Assembly (NCBI GenBank): GCA_034638255.1
Contig: JAWPGT010000069.1
Location: 53,878 to 117,877 of the forward strand
Origin: Coprinus comatus
Lineage: Eukaryota; Basidiomycota; Agaricomycetes; Agaricales; Agaricaceae
Length of the DNA: 64,000 nucleotides
Direction: 5' to 3'
In this document: positions 11,130-22,304 of the stretch, one piece after another
How the letters are laid out: the number at the start of each line of letters is the position of its first letter
Numbering within the stretch: the first letter of the stretch is position 1
The notes under the pieces: generated by a model
What the model was told of the DNA's origin: nothing
The model's database searches: none
What the model saw: only the letters and a program-made list of their open reading frames with translations
Made by a program: the position numbers and the translations under genes

Positions 11130-11440
11130 GAGAAACAGAATTCATTTTGACCAAGCCTTCAGTACTCCAAGTCTGATCCATCCTCCTCCTAATCATTTGA
11201 GTGGATTCATAAACGGAAAGCGGATGCCTCAGACAATCTCCTTTTCATCGTGTTTAAAATAGACCATGGCCGATGCATAAAATGGTTGGGGTCAGTGGAC
11301 CGGTGAGATTCATTCACTCTCGCACTCGAACACATATATTCTAGCACTATGGCACCGCAATTCACAGGAACGACCATCATATCCATATCTTCAACTTCAT
11401 CGTCGTTGTCCGCTTCTACCGTAACTTCCTTTGGTACGTT
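11130..11440 (+). pseudogene. first-exon remnant of the single-pass membrane protein family
   Basis: The block begins with an upstream motif shared with the intact family members ('attttgaccaagccttcag' here, related segments at about 48515 and 55358). It contains an ATG at 11349 with MAPQF.. like MAPIF.. at 55564. The short Ser/Thr-rich exon ends at 11433 with the same phase and the same GTACGT donor as the 55564 gene. Downstream the transmembrane exon is missing: the sequence continues in an unrelated frame until about 11561. It is a fragment, not a working gene. The ORF on the opposite strand (11207-11587) is probably a shadow. Confidence 0.55.
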
Positions 11441-11596
11441 TACAGGGGGGCAACCGTCTGAGCAACCCGTGAAATCAACTCCCCCCGGTCGAGTCCCCTG
11501 CGACCTTCCGTTTTTGGATGGGATACTTGTCACGCTAATGAGGTTGACGCAATTATCTTGATTATAGTACACACACATACAGCACACATGTGGAGG

Positions 11597-11617
11597 ATCT
11601 GACGCACAGCGTCAGAT
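11597..11617. repeat. perfect 9-bp palindrome with 3-base loop
   Basis: ATCTGACGC (11597-11605) and GCGTCAGAT (11609-11617) are exact complements. The sequence right after it, about 11609-11648 (gatgcgatgtcttgaaagg..), recurs at about 47163-47190, so the palindrome sits at the edge of the dispersed module into which the KDZ transposon inserted. Confidence 0.6.
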
Positions 11618-11663
11618 GCGATGTCTTGAAAGGAGATTCACGTGACCTAATTGCAACAGCGCG

Positions 11664-12654
11664 CACCTGTGGTTCCCACATGTGCCCTACAATGGTAGGT
11701 GGTATAGCGGTCCCTTGCCACCTCCAAGCTTAGACAAATTTAGTCATTCTCCGGGCTCTGAAAAGGCTTGCAATACATTGGAAACTTCTCAGATTCCAAG
11801 CACTGCCCTTACAGACTGCTGTTATCTCTCACATCCTTATCTATGATCATTGATCAATCATTATAATCATCTCATGAGTCGTGACTCGTGAGTTACAATT
11901 CATGACCTTGCACACTGTCATATATAATGCTTAATGTACTATGTTTTATGTTTCTATCACAGTAGTTATGGCACGTAAATGTTTTCCTTTTTCTTTCTTA
12001 AGTTATGGATTAATAAGTTAATGGTTAACATGTTTTACATTGAAAATCAAGTGTATATCTACTGTATATACTATATAAACAGTTCTCTGACAAACTCAAT
12101 GAGTGACGGAAAATCAAGTAGAGCACGTATAGTATAGGCCATCTATACCACGGGCCATGATGTTGCAGCTTACCTGCTCTCCGTGATGATATTCCAGGCT
12201 CTTCAAAAGATACTACAATAGGTAATTTTTCATCGAAGAATATTTCCAGGTTATCTCCACTGGCCTTGGAAGTTGGCGCGCCCATAGCTGTGGCGTTTCA
12301 TCTCAGGTTAGTACAATCATATATTTAGACACTGACAACTGTTAGTAATAGTATTGGACAGTGGACGGTACTCTGTCGCACTCACAACTCACAAGCTGAG
12401 TTTCTGACCCAATTGAAACCTGAACTTTAAGACCTACAAACGACAGTCAACTTGGTATATTAGCACTAATAGTATCATTTGGTGTTCAAAGGTTATTGAT
12501 TGATGATCATCGATCATTGCATAATGGGTGGTATGTTCAACCCAAATTACATCTAAATATAAATACATATACTATCTATGAACTTCATTCGAGTTTAGCA
12601 TGGGCCTGTGAGACCATACATTAATTACGACAGTATTGTTTCAGACTATGGTAA
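11664..12654 (+). repeat. left terminal inverted repeat of KDZ element (991 bp)
   Basis: It matches the complement of 29385-30375 over its full length with no net length change. I noticed only four differences, at 11681, 11881, 11887 and 12606, all C/T or G/A transitions. Such similarity implies a recent insertion. The inner boundary is clear: both copies share '..cagactatggtaa' and then diverge. It contains a small open frame reading outward (12285 to 12025). Confidence 0.93.
12025..12285 (-). CDS. small ORF in left TIR, reading outward
   Basis: An 86-codon frame starts MGAPTSKASGDNLEIF and ends upstream of the element tip. Its mirror copy in the right TIR (29754-30014, plus strand) encodes the same peptide. 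The first 37 codons are followed by a good donor (gcag|gtaagc), so the real product may be a first exon (MGAPTSK..SSRRA) spliced to DNA nearer the tip or outside the element. The M-G-x-x-x-S start fits the N-myristoylation consensus, which is only a pattern match. I do not recognise a family. It may be chance, since both copies are fixed by TIR identity rather than by selection. Confidence 0.35.
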   Translation of the reverse strand: MGAPTSKASGDNLEIFFDEKLPIVVSFEEPGISSRRAGKLQHHGPWYRWPILYVLYLIFRHSLSLSENCLYSIYSRYTLDFQCKTC

Positions 12655-12804
12655 TGTATTTACCCACATCCATTGTCCAATATGGTCAACCATTAATATT
12701 ATCATTCCGAGAATAGTATACTTACAGTCAGGTTAAAAATAAAATGAAAGTAAGTAGTAACATTGCATATGAAATGATATGTCATGTATATTAGAGAACT
12801 TCCA

Positions 12805-15059
12805 TTATCTAACAGGAACCCTACGACCATTGATACGAGAACTCCGTCGAATCTGGTCTTGATTCTCCTTTTCTTTGTATGGTCGGGGTGGAATTTTCAA
12901 TCGAAAGAAGCCACTGCTTGTAACATTGGAAATGGTAAGAGATTGGCTAGTAGCAGGTAACATAACATCATGGTCAACGTTAGGCGAAGTTCCAATATGT
13001 GGAAAAGAAGATGGAAAATGGATCCCCCCACTCATCTCCGAGACCATAGCTTCATCATGTTCAGTCATGACAGGAAGTGGAATATTGGGGAGAACCAATA
13101 GAGCGGGATCAATGTCGTTGGAGTCCAGCATCGGTGATAGAATGAGGGTAGAAGGGGAGATAGCTTGAAGACTCAAATCAACGCCACTGTCATTCAAGTT
13201 CATCTCCGTGGTTATACTTTCAGCAGTAGGAAGTGGAGAGTTGGAGAGAGCCAATAGAGCAGGGTCAATAACAAAGTTTGCCAGTGAGATAACAGGTGCA
13301 GCAACATCGGTTACCATGTCCTCCAAAGGCAATTCCACACTGTTGGTAACAGGAACGTCCAATTCAATGACATCGGTGGCAGATGGGCTGGCATTTCCCG
13401 GGGTGATATGAATATCATCGTCAACCATGTCGTCAATGGAAGGTTGGACAGTATTCCTCAATATGTTAGCGGAGGAAAAAAGGGTGCCAAAATCGGGTTC
13501 CGAAATAGAGGCAGTAGCAGTATCTGGGATATTGTTGAAAGAGGTGGGGGAGGTGGGACATAGTTCATCGTTGTCAGTGTCACTGTCCACAAACTCCGAG
13601 GAGAGTTGAATGCCTGGTGGGAGTTGACGAGCAGCCGCTGCTTGACTCTTATGGGTATTTTTATCAGCACGTTGTTTACGAGGAACTCCAACAACACCTC
13701 CTGCCTGTCGAATAGAATGGATGTTGGCTTTGTGAGCCTGAAGTTCATCAGGCGTCATGAACTGCCAAAAACATGTCTTCGATTCCAAAGCATCCTTCAG
13801 TTGTTGTAGAGCTTGGACAGTTGGGAAGTGAGTAGGACTTCCGAATGGGATGTTGGTGGGCCAACCAACAAGCTGAACACGATATTTGATGACAATTCGG
13901 TCATCATAATTATCATAGTTCATCCTGATATCATCCTTCCCCAATATTGCTTCTAAAATATTTTTTTAGCAAATTGAATGTATATAAGGAACAAAAACAC
14001 ATACTCAATCCGTTCAAAATATAGTCGCGACAGTCTTTTCGGAGAGTCTTATTATTTTGACAGACACCTTGATCTAATCCAAGTTCAGAAATGATTATAT
14101 ACCTCTAACAAAGCACACTCACTTTTCCTTTGGGTAATTGAAAAGCACTCCAATCGAGCTACAACTTCAACAGGATTATACCCAAGATTTCCCTTCACGA
14201 AACCTCTAGCATTATCGGTCTCATAAAATGATGGCTGGAAAGTATCATTCATATCTCCCCGACCAACCATAAACAATGACGATGCTCCAGTTCTGTCTGT
14301 CATATAAGCCATCTAGAATGAATTGAAGGTAAATCTCAAGCCTGAAGATGCCGAGAAAACAAACATACCTCTTGTTCAACACGAGCCACAACACGATTGA
14401 CATCACGAGCAGCACCTCTATTATTCGGACGGGCTCCTCTTTGCTTGATGAAACGCCGGTGTTCTGCAATTTCCATGACCCGAACACGTTCTTCCTTTGA
14501 GAGTGTAACATTTTTCCTGTCGGCACGGTCCTTGAAAACAAAAGCTCAAAGCTCATGAAGCTTATACGCGTTACCACCAATGGTGTCTGACAAAATGTGT
14601 TAGCTAGGCCTGAACATGAAAGCAGTGAAGCACTGGTAGAATGAAAACTCACTGAGCTTATGCGCCTTTGCAGATACTTCTGCCTCGAGGAGACTCAATT
14701 TCTTCTGTGGTTTGTATGAAGAAGCATTGAGGATGGTGTTGATTACTCGCTCTTTAGGAACAGAAAACTTGTTGGCGAGTTCGAGCATTTGCCTTTTGTT
14801 CTCTTCTTTTAACTGCTCCATTTCCTCTTCTAGTGCCATTCTGTTCTCTTTCTGCTTTTTCCCTCGAAGTTCAATTGTTTTTTTTTCGGCATCACTTCGG
14901 TGAACTTGATTGCGGGAACGTTTGGATTGGGTAGGGTGATGAGGATTCCTCAACGCATGTGTTGCATCTACAGTAGATCATGTGACAGTCAGGTCGCATT
15001 TCTGTAAAAATAACTCAGCTGCACTTCAGTTGTTACTTACCTGTATCCTCACTGTCCAT
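12805..15059 (-). CDS. KDZ cargo gene 1: charged coiled-coil-like protein, unknown function
   Basis: Reading on the minus strand, exon 1 is ATGGACAGTGAGGATACAG (15059-15041). After an intron (GTAAGT..TAG), exon 2 (14967-14653) encodes a basic stretch and a likely coiled coil (EEEMEQLKEENKRQ) with an HTH-like tail. Further exons between about 14520 and 14100 encode DRADRKNVTLSKEERVRVME and MAYMTDRTGASSLFMVGRG; their exact joins are not resolved. The last exon ends at 12805 and is a 379-codon open frame from 13944. It begins with a globular part (VQLVGWPTNIPFGSP, FMTPDELQAHK) and is followed by acidic low-complexity sequence with a repeated IDPALLxLxNxPLP motif and a basic C-terminus (RRSSRINGRR). 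It is divergent from cargo gene 2, 300 bp away. A nuclear DNA-binding role is a guess. Confidence 0.65.
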
Positions 15060-15359
15060 TTTCGTCACACAGGATATGCCGGAGAGGCTACAATGCAAAT
15101 ACAGGCAAGTGTCACTACCTCTCTTTATATTTTTCTCCAACGTCATAAGATGATAGATCTCACCTTCTTCCAAAATAGATCTATACGCCATAATAACAAA
15201 GCTCTAACAGCGACTGAGTAACAACCGCACTACCAGCAAGGTTTAGAAGAGAAAACGGGAGATTTTCAACTTCTTTATGACCGTGGTAGTTATCATGATC
15301 GTGCGAGTCTAGAATGCAATGAAAGGATGTGCGGGTTCTTTCCTTTCCATCAACTCCCC
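15060..15359. promoter_or_regulatory. bidirectional promoter region between KDZ cargo genes
   Basis: A 300-bp spacer separates the divergent start codons at 15059 (minus) and 15360 (plus). No second gene fits here, so it must hold both promoters. I see no palindromic operator; it contains 'tttatattttt' at about 15122. Confidence 0.5.
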
Positions 15360-17021
15360 ATGTCATCCCAAACCTACAGCTCGTTGTGTAAGTCACCGTT
15401 ACTCCCAATAATTCCTGTTAATTTATTCTTTTTAGCAGATTACCCATTCATCCACAATGAACATTTGCCATCAAAGACAGTTGTGACCAACGACAATATT
15501 CACTCCATCGACAATGTTCTCCAAGAATCCATTGAAAGGAAAGATAAGATGGCTCGCCCCTCTCGGAATGCTGTACCAATTCAACATCCTTTCTTCCATC
15601 ATCTCACTGGTCGCATTTCAAAGTACAACACACAGCCCAACTGGCTACAACATCCTTTAGGGCCAAATCCTCGCATTGGTTGGACCACGGCTTTGGGTGA
15701 TTGCAAATGTGATTGCCAATTTGTCGCATATGTTGTTTATTCAGGACCAATAACAGGAGTTCACACTGTATGGTGAGTATACAATCTACTATAATTTATG
15801 CCAGTCTACGACGTACGCGTCTGATTAAATTTACTACACAGGGACAAAATCAAATGGATTAAAGAGAAAAAGTTGAACTATCGATTCAAAGGTTTTCATG
15901 CCCTGGAGGATGCCGAGTTTGCATTTGCTCAGGCTAGATATTTTCACCTACTTGGCGATTCAATTCCAGCTGACTGGAAGAACCACCACCTTATTGTTCC
16001 TCCACTCACCAAATGCAAACCGGAGAACAAGAAGCCGGAGAAGATGGTAAAGGGTCATGACTGGGGCACGTTGACCTTAGATGATATCAGTGTTACCCCA
16101 CTCAAACCACTTGAACACCCCCCGGTTATTCAAGTTCCATCCAGTCTTCCGTTGCCACCGAGTTCTCGTATGTTTCGAAAACAAGTCAAGGCTGAGGTTG
16201 TACCCCTACCATCCATTTCTAAATCTCATTCACCGGGTTCCAGATCCTTCTCTGCTTCCAGAAATAATGTCACATTGGATCCAAAACCTACTTCCTCTCC
16301 CAACAAAGATATTTTGAACATGGATGCTATCTCTTTTTCCTCTCCGAGTCAGATCTCGTCTCCTGCTTCTTCCCTTTCTACATTCGCTAGCACCATGCTT
16401 GATTCCGCCACATTAGAACTACACGCCTCGCGTGCAAAGAATAACTCATGTGCGACTGGCAAAGTTGAGACTGATGATCTTGATACCTATTATATTGTCT
16501 GCATTGGTCGTCACCCCGGTGTCTATTGTGGATTGTGAGTGTTTGAATTGTTTTTTTTCTCGTTGCTCATTCTATCACTTTTTTTTCAGAAAAACTGCGA
16601 AGTTGAACCAGGGCAGTTGTTCCAACGGGAAAATTCTCAATGCTGGCAAGGAAATCGAAGAAGCAAATGTGATGTTTGTCGAATTGTTTATGGATAAGAA
16701 AATATTATCAACCTCCACTCATGCCTCCTCCCTTCGTCCTCATTCTACATATAACATCTCACTTCCTGTCCCGCCTTCGAGTGATAGGTTCTGGTGGGTG
16801 GTTCCAACAGGAACACGAGTAGGTATCTTTTTAAGCAGGTTCGTTCTTCTACTATACCACCTTATGAAATTTGACATTGCCCTCCCATTAGGCAAGTACC
16901 TGCTATGTTAGCAGGGCCATATGTCAATGAAATGATCAAGTGTGCTACATATAATGAAGCATGCGCATATTTTGTTGCATTGTATATGACTGGCGGAATA
17001 GAGTCTATAAGCGATATGTAG
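15360..17021 (+). CDS. KDZ cargo gene 2: three RNase H1-N/viroplasmin-like (HBD) modules
   Basis: Five exons join in frame to a 477-residue protein: 15360-15387, 15439-15772, 15842-16534, 16590-16838 and 16892-17021. Three related modules follow the hybrid-binding-domain pattern of 'Y-V-V-x-x-G-x-x-x-G-V/I-[YF] ... G ... F ... EEA'. They are FVAYVVYSGPITGVHTVW..GFHALEDAEFAF, YYIVCIGRHPGVYCGL..AGKEIEEANVMF, and WWVVPTGTRVGIFLSR..CATYNEACAYF. Between the first two lies a Pro/Ser-rich linker. This module binds RNA-DNA hybrids in eukaryotic RNase H1 and occurs in caulimovirus translational activators. No RNase H catalytic domain is present. A role in binding R-loops or nucleic acid during transposition is inference. 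Total coding length divides by three, which supports the exon model. Confidence 0.72.
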
Positions 17022-18287
17022 TTGTAAATGTACTTTGTTGTCTCTACCTTGAAATTGAATGCCGTGATTTATGTATTGATTTGATTGATCATCAGTTCCA
17101 GCTAATTAATTAATTATGGGTGACAGTATATCTTACTAAGGGAATCCCAAACATTGGCAGGGTCTTGGCAATTATCCCGCCCACAAATATCTATCTTGTT
17201 GTAATAGACTTGTATATGGATATTCTATCAAAGTACCATATATTATCAACGTGGATACTACTATGTGTGTTTCTGAAGGGTGCCATTTGCTCTCTTTGAA
17301 CCAAACTAACCACCATAACATATGTAACGGTTGTAACTAAACCCCGAGATCTCACACCCAATACCATCTTTTATACTCTAGGTACATTTTAAAAGGAATG
17401 ACATGGATATACTAATATTTGTAACACCATTTCTTCTAACAGACTTTTTCATTACACCCCACAGAAAAACATTCAAAAATATTCACAAATATTCACAAAT
17501 GTAATATATGCTCTTTTGTATACTCAATTCTTCATGTTGTGTCGTGTTCAAGTACTCTACAATATTGGAATAGTTACATCTCTTTAAGTATGATACTCAT
17601 CAAGGACAGAAATGAAATGTAAAAAACAGTCACCCAACTGAAACAGAAGACTGTATTCATCTATATTGCTATTGTGTCGTTATTTTGGTCTAATAATGTA
17701 CACTTGAAAACATTATGGTAATTGGGTATCACAAATGCAAAGCTACACATATAGACAGAAATACAATGTTGTTTTTAATATGGATGCTTCAAATGGTCCA
17801 ATAGTAATACTTAAAACTTTTAGAAATATTTAGATGTACTTCTAAGGTCATCAGTCAGTGTCATTGAAATGTGGTTATTAATGACTACGTATTTTATGAT
17901 AAACACATACACTCTTTACTTACTATATACCAAGGTCTTGGTAAGAGGTGTAGGTAGGTATTGTGTGTAGTATTTGCCTAACATTTCACAACATCATAAA
18001 TAAAATAGTGAACTACAAATTATACAAGATATCGAGAGGTAGACTGTAGCTCTGTAAATACATCGCTAAATTGATGTGTCAGTAGTGTGTTAGAATTGAC
18101 TAATGGTGAGCTGGAATGCTACTGGATCTATTGAGACCACTTTGACTACACATGGGTAATGAAACGATGAAACGATGAAGTTCCAAGTTCCAAGTTCTAA
18201 GTCATGTGATAGCACGGCACGTCGCGTCCCTGTGTTGTTTATCGTTTAACCTTACACCCAACTGTCCTTCACTTGTTCATTCATTCT
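17022..18287. other. AT-rich intergenic DNA inside the KDZ element
   Basis: No open frame with protein-like composition, and no repeat matching the rest of the window, was seen. It contains a short tandem 'caaatattcacaaa' at about 17477-17500. It presumably holds the 3' region of cargo gene 2 and the promoter of the transposase gene. Confidence 0.5.
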
Positions 18288-21200
18288 ATGGGCAAAACCC
18301 TTGGGAAAAGATTTAAATTAGCAAAGGGTTTCCGTACATGGAGACACACTGCTGACCGCCCTAAACCGTATGGAAACATCGTCTATGGAAGTCAAAAGGC
18401 GCAACTTCAACAAGCATTTCACGATGAAGGGAAAAATCCTCCATCATGCAAGTCCTTCCTCTTCTATTGTTTATTTGCCTTCATTTAACAAGCTCAACAG
18501 CCTCAAACACCTCTGATGAATGGGGTGAATTGATGGATGTTGATATTTCTAACATCATGAGTGGTGAAGAACAAATATCACTGAGCCATGCAGGTGGTGA
18601 GCTTTTTGCGCTGATATCTGAAGAACTACAGAGCAAAAGGTAAATTTTATGTGCTGTAAGATGAAATACAAAGAACTAATTCATCAACAGAGAACCTCGC
18701 CATGATACCAGGAACAGGCAAGACCGTATTATCAGACGAAATGAAGCATTCAAAAGTCAAATATCTTTCATGACTGATAGCTACCTGAAGTGGAGCTGCC
18801 TCAACACGTATCGTGACCAGGAAGCTTCATATACCTACTGCAAATACGATGGCGATACATTACCTGAGAACATTCAAGGTACTATCAACGTGCTCGTTGT
18901 TGATATGTACTGTGAGTTTTATTTGTAACATCTAATCATTATTCCAACCATCTTATAGGGTCAGAGGTCAAAACTATTCCTCTTTACAAGGATGATCATA
19001 GCATTGTCACAAGCCTTGTCGCTCAAGGCTTGATACCTTGTGTGTTATGACCACGAACCGTTAAGCTGAACACTCCTGGAACTTAAACGCTAGAGTGCAG
19101 TCGTGTAGGAACGTGCGATCAATAAACACTCTGCTGCAATCTCAAGGCCTTTCAACCTAGTGACCGAGAGGTATGGAGACAGAGATGTATAAGGGCTACA
19201 ACAGAAGAGATTAAAGCTTAAGGCTTTAATCGTCTAATACATCGAGTATTTATACTATTCTAGGGATGTACCTAATAATAGCTACTAACTAATTATAACC
19301 TAATACTCGTCATCGCTTTATAATCTACTCCATACACAATGCTAGAACTGTCAACAGGAGTAGGTGAGACATCGGGGTCGGGGACTATTTACTCCATATA
19401 CAATGAAAGATTAGTCAACAGGAGTAAAATGACGAAACAGATAACTAATACTGGAGCTGGGGAAATGTATACTTCTAAGCATAAGTGGAGTCTCATACTT
19501 AGTTCGATGTTAGGTCATAACGATGTCATAGTGATGTCACTGTGATGTCACCGGGGAGTGGTATGTCAAGCGGAGTCGTCCATGGTGTCATCATTGGGAA
19601 TGAGTTCGGGGAAGATGGCGAACAAGTCTTCCTCGGTGGTGGTGGTACGGGCCGGTGGTTTGGGTGGACTCGTAACATTGTGCTCCCTATCAGCCCACAG
19701 TTGCCCTGACCATCCGTACACTAGAATCGTTACGAACATTTTCATTTCGATGTCCACGGCTTGCAATACAAATGTTTATCAAATCTATCACTGACATACA
19801 TCGTGTAAGCCTTCTTAAAATTTGAGGAATATCATCATTGCTTACAAGTTTGTACCTACTAGAAACCATATCAACCATATCTTACGAAGCAGACTTCAAT
19901 ATGCTTCGACATATACCTTGCTATTCTCGAGGAATGTGATAACCGTTTGCGTCAGGCACTATCCAGGGATGCTCCACAGAACAGGCTCAAGCGTGCCTGC
20001 CCGGCTTGCACCTACATTGTTGAAGGCGAACCTGAAATGCATTTCAAAATACTGTTCACCATGGATGGGAATAACGCTCTCAAACGCATGCCCAAATGCG
20101 AGTCCACTGGGGAGACAACAATGGGTATAGTGAATGAATTGCCTGATAATCGAACAGGAGGTTACGATTACTACATTGATCCCAAGGAGGTCAACAAGTG
20201 GTTACCCTCCAACAAGATGCCTGGCATTTTCGACAAGAAGAACACGGAGATGGAGGATTCAATGTCTCATGTGAGTAACGATCTAGATTCTATATCTGAA
20301 GTCTAATGATTAACACTCATTTCTCACAGATTGAGGATAGTCCCTGCTCAGAAAGGTGGAAAAATATGTCTGAAAAAGCAACCGCGAAGGCATTTGGGAT
20401 GTTTGAGGAGACTGGTGTTTTTGTAGCTGTCTGTCGCCATGGATTTATTTTAGTTTATACAGATATGATTCGGAGTGGTGAAGGGTGAGTCTGCTTCCAT
20501 TTATCAAAAGTATGCATTATATTGACCATTCACCCTATGTATAGAGCTCAATACCCCCTCGCTATTGTCAACACCCTCTTTGATGATGCTTCGGTGATAA
20601 GCTCGGAGGTGGGTATGACATCGGCTGTCGCTTCAAAATGTCATTAGAAAAAAGCCCACTGGGAAATCGTGCCCGTGAGCTGGAATACACCTCTCTCGTT
20701 GGTGCATTCCATGGCCACGCCCATAATCGAGGCTGTCAATTATCTTTCCTTACCACATATATCAAAGGTCTGGGCCTAAGTGATCTTGAAGGATGTGAAC
20801 GTCTATTCTCACGCTCAAATGAACTGGCATCAACAACGAGGCACTCGAGTACATTCCATCGCCGTCAGCACATTACAAACTACTTTAAAAATCTTGATGA
20901 GACTGACACGTATGAAGCACTTGGTAAGCTCATGTTTACATTTCAAAACCCGTTAAAAAGAAACTAAACAAATTCCCAGCTAAATATCTTGTTACTAATT
21001 ACAAACGAGCCCTTGGACTTCTAGATGACACACCTGCATTTGAGAAGGCAAAGCGTAACCTTGGGATTGAAGATGACTCAGTTTTTGAGAAGTGGCTTCA
21101 AGAAGAGGATGAATACTTGGCGACACGTGGGGTTGAGTCATTAGAGGAGACATGGGAAATGGAGTACTTGAAGCGGTTAAAGGATTTATCGGATGCACAG

Positions 21201-22304
21201 TATGATTCTTTTTCTCAATTCTTTCAATGTTTCTAACAGGTTATCGTTTACAGGGGCAAACTTGCGGCCACTAAAAAATGGTTCATCGAAACACCAGCTG
21301 CACCATCCGATATCAACACTGCTTCTGTCACTATAAAGCTTGAACGGGAACGAAGACACTGTATTGAGCTTGAGACATCCAGCATGAATCGTGTTCATGA
21401 ACTTGAGGTCAAATTGGGGATTACAAAGAGGTGGAAGGACAGTGATGAAAAGTGGAACCAGGCTGCTAAGTTGATAGCAACTCGGGACTATCGGGTGAAG
21501 CTCGGCAAGTTAGAACAACTGGTGGTGTCACGCATTTTTGAACTTGGACGAATAAACAGTCCCCAAAAAGGTAAGAATTTATTTATATGTAATGACACAT
21601 TTGCATACTTACATGTAATAGGATACAAATTACGACAACAAGTCGCAAAGGCTCTCCAGGCCCGATCCAATGCCATCAAGACTGCCTTGAAAGAATATAA
21701 TGAGGCAGCCCAACGTCTTGTCCCACCTGGTCCCCGTTTGGATTGGGATCAAGTGGTCGAGTACACATTTCTTTCTGAGTTTGAACTGCTTGCTGATTGC
21801 TCCGAGGATATCCGGCAAAGACCTTGGACCAAGCCAGCAGCACGGTTAGTGATGGATCAATATTTCAAGATGGAACGGGCTCGGGAAGAATGCACACGTG
21901 TGAAGGTAGAAGCCACTCAATTACTTACATATATCCGTGACGAAGAAGCCTTTCTATTGGAAATGGAGGAACGTCTCTCTCTCACAAACCCCGCTCTTGC
22001 TCACCAAATTCACCTCCATATGATACGATTCCAACTTACAAATCAGCAGCATATAGCAACACTAGAGGCAGCGGGACTCCTGACAGGCCCAGGGCGTGCT
22101 ATAGCTCACGTTGCAGGTGTCCTCAGATCAAATATGTCATTACAATCACCTAGTACATTGCCCAACAAACCCACTCCACTCAACACCGAAGACCAAGATG
22201 CACAGGATGAACTTCAGGATGATGAAGCGGAAGAGGAACTATCGTATGACCTTGAGTCTTTGGTCATTGTCTCAGAAGAGCCCGAGGTTCTACCAGATAT
22301 TTGA
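18288..22304 (+). pseudogene. KDZ transposase gene, interrupted by solo LTR and a frameshift
   Basis: Exons read by splice signals: 18288-18447, 18501-18639, 18691-18911, 18959-19804 (split by a solo LTR at 19043-19677), 19863-20270, 20330-20484, 20545-20923, 20990-21199, 21254-21570 and 21622-22304. The first intron is GC-AG (gcaagt). Family landmarks: INVLVVDMY, SLVAQGLIPC, RLKRACPACTYIVEGE, TMDGNNALKRM, YDIGCRF, SLVGAFHGHAHNRGCQL, GLGLSDLEGCERLFSRSN and KFHRR-like TFHRRQH; likely catalytic acids lie in TMDGN, YDIGC and LEGCE. The C-terminus is coiled-coil and acidic. Two lesions are visible. An LTR insertion splits LIPC from APYQPT. One base is also missing near 20588: the frame NTLFDD must shift to reach FGDKLGGGYDIGC. 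This copy cannot make a full transposase. Confidence 0.88.
19043..19677. mobile_element. solo LTR (635 bp) inside the transposase gene
   Basis: The insert starts TGTTATGACC and ends GACTCGTAACA, with TG..CA termini, and is flanked by the 5-bp duplication TTGTG at 19038-19042 and 19678-19682. Removing it and one TTGTG rejoins the transposase codons Cys-Ala in frame. It has no internal genes, so it is a solo LTR left by recombination of an LTR retrotransposon, not related to the Copia LTR at 22777. Orientation is uncertain. An open frame on the minus strand at its right edge (TEEDLFAIFPELIPNDD) may be the overlap of a pol C-terminus, while AT-rich 'tatttatac' at 19248 points the other way. It contains a tandem 'gtgatgtcac' at about 19530-19550. 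Confidence 0.85.

Noticed and set aside
11207..11587. 126-codon minus-strand ORF
   Set aside because: It overlaps the first exon of the membrane protein family on the other strand, has no motif and probably is a shadow of it.
14981..15221. 79-codon plus-strand ORF between the KDZ cargo genes
   Set aside because: It overlaps the first exon and intron of cargo gene 1 and the shared promoter; no homology or start context.
19538..19552. Shared 'cactgtgatgtcac' between the solo LTR and 8273-8287 in the YR element
   Set aside because: The match is only 14 bases and palindromic; flanks do not align, so relationship is not supported.
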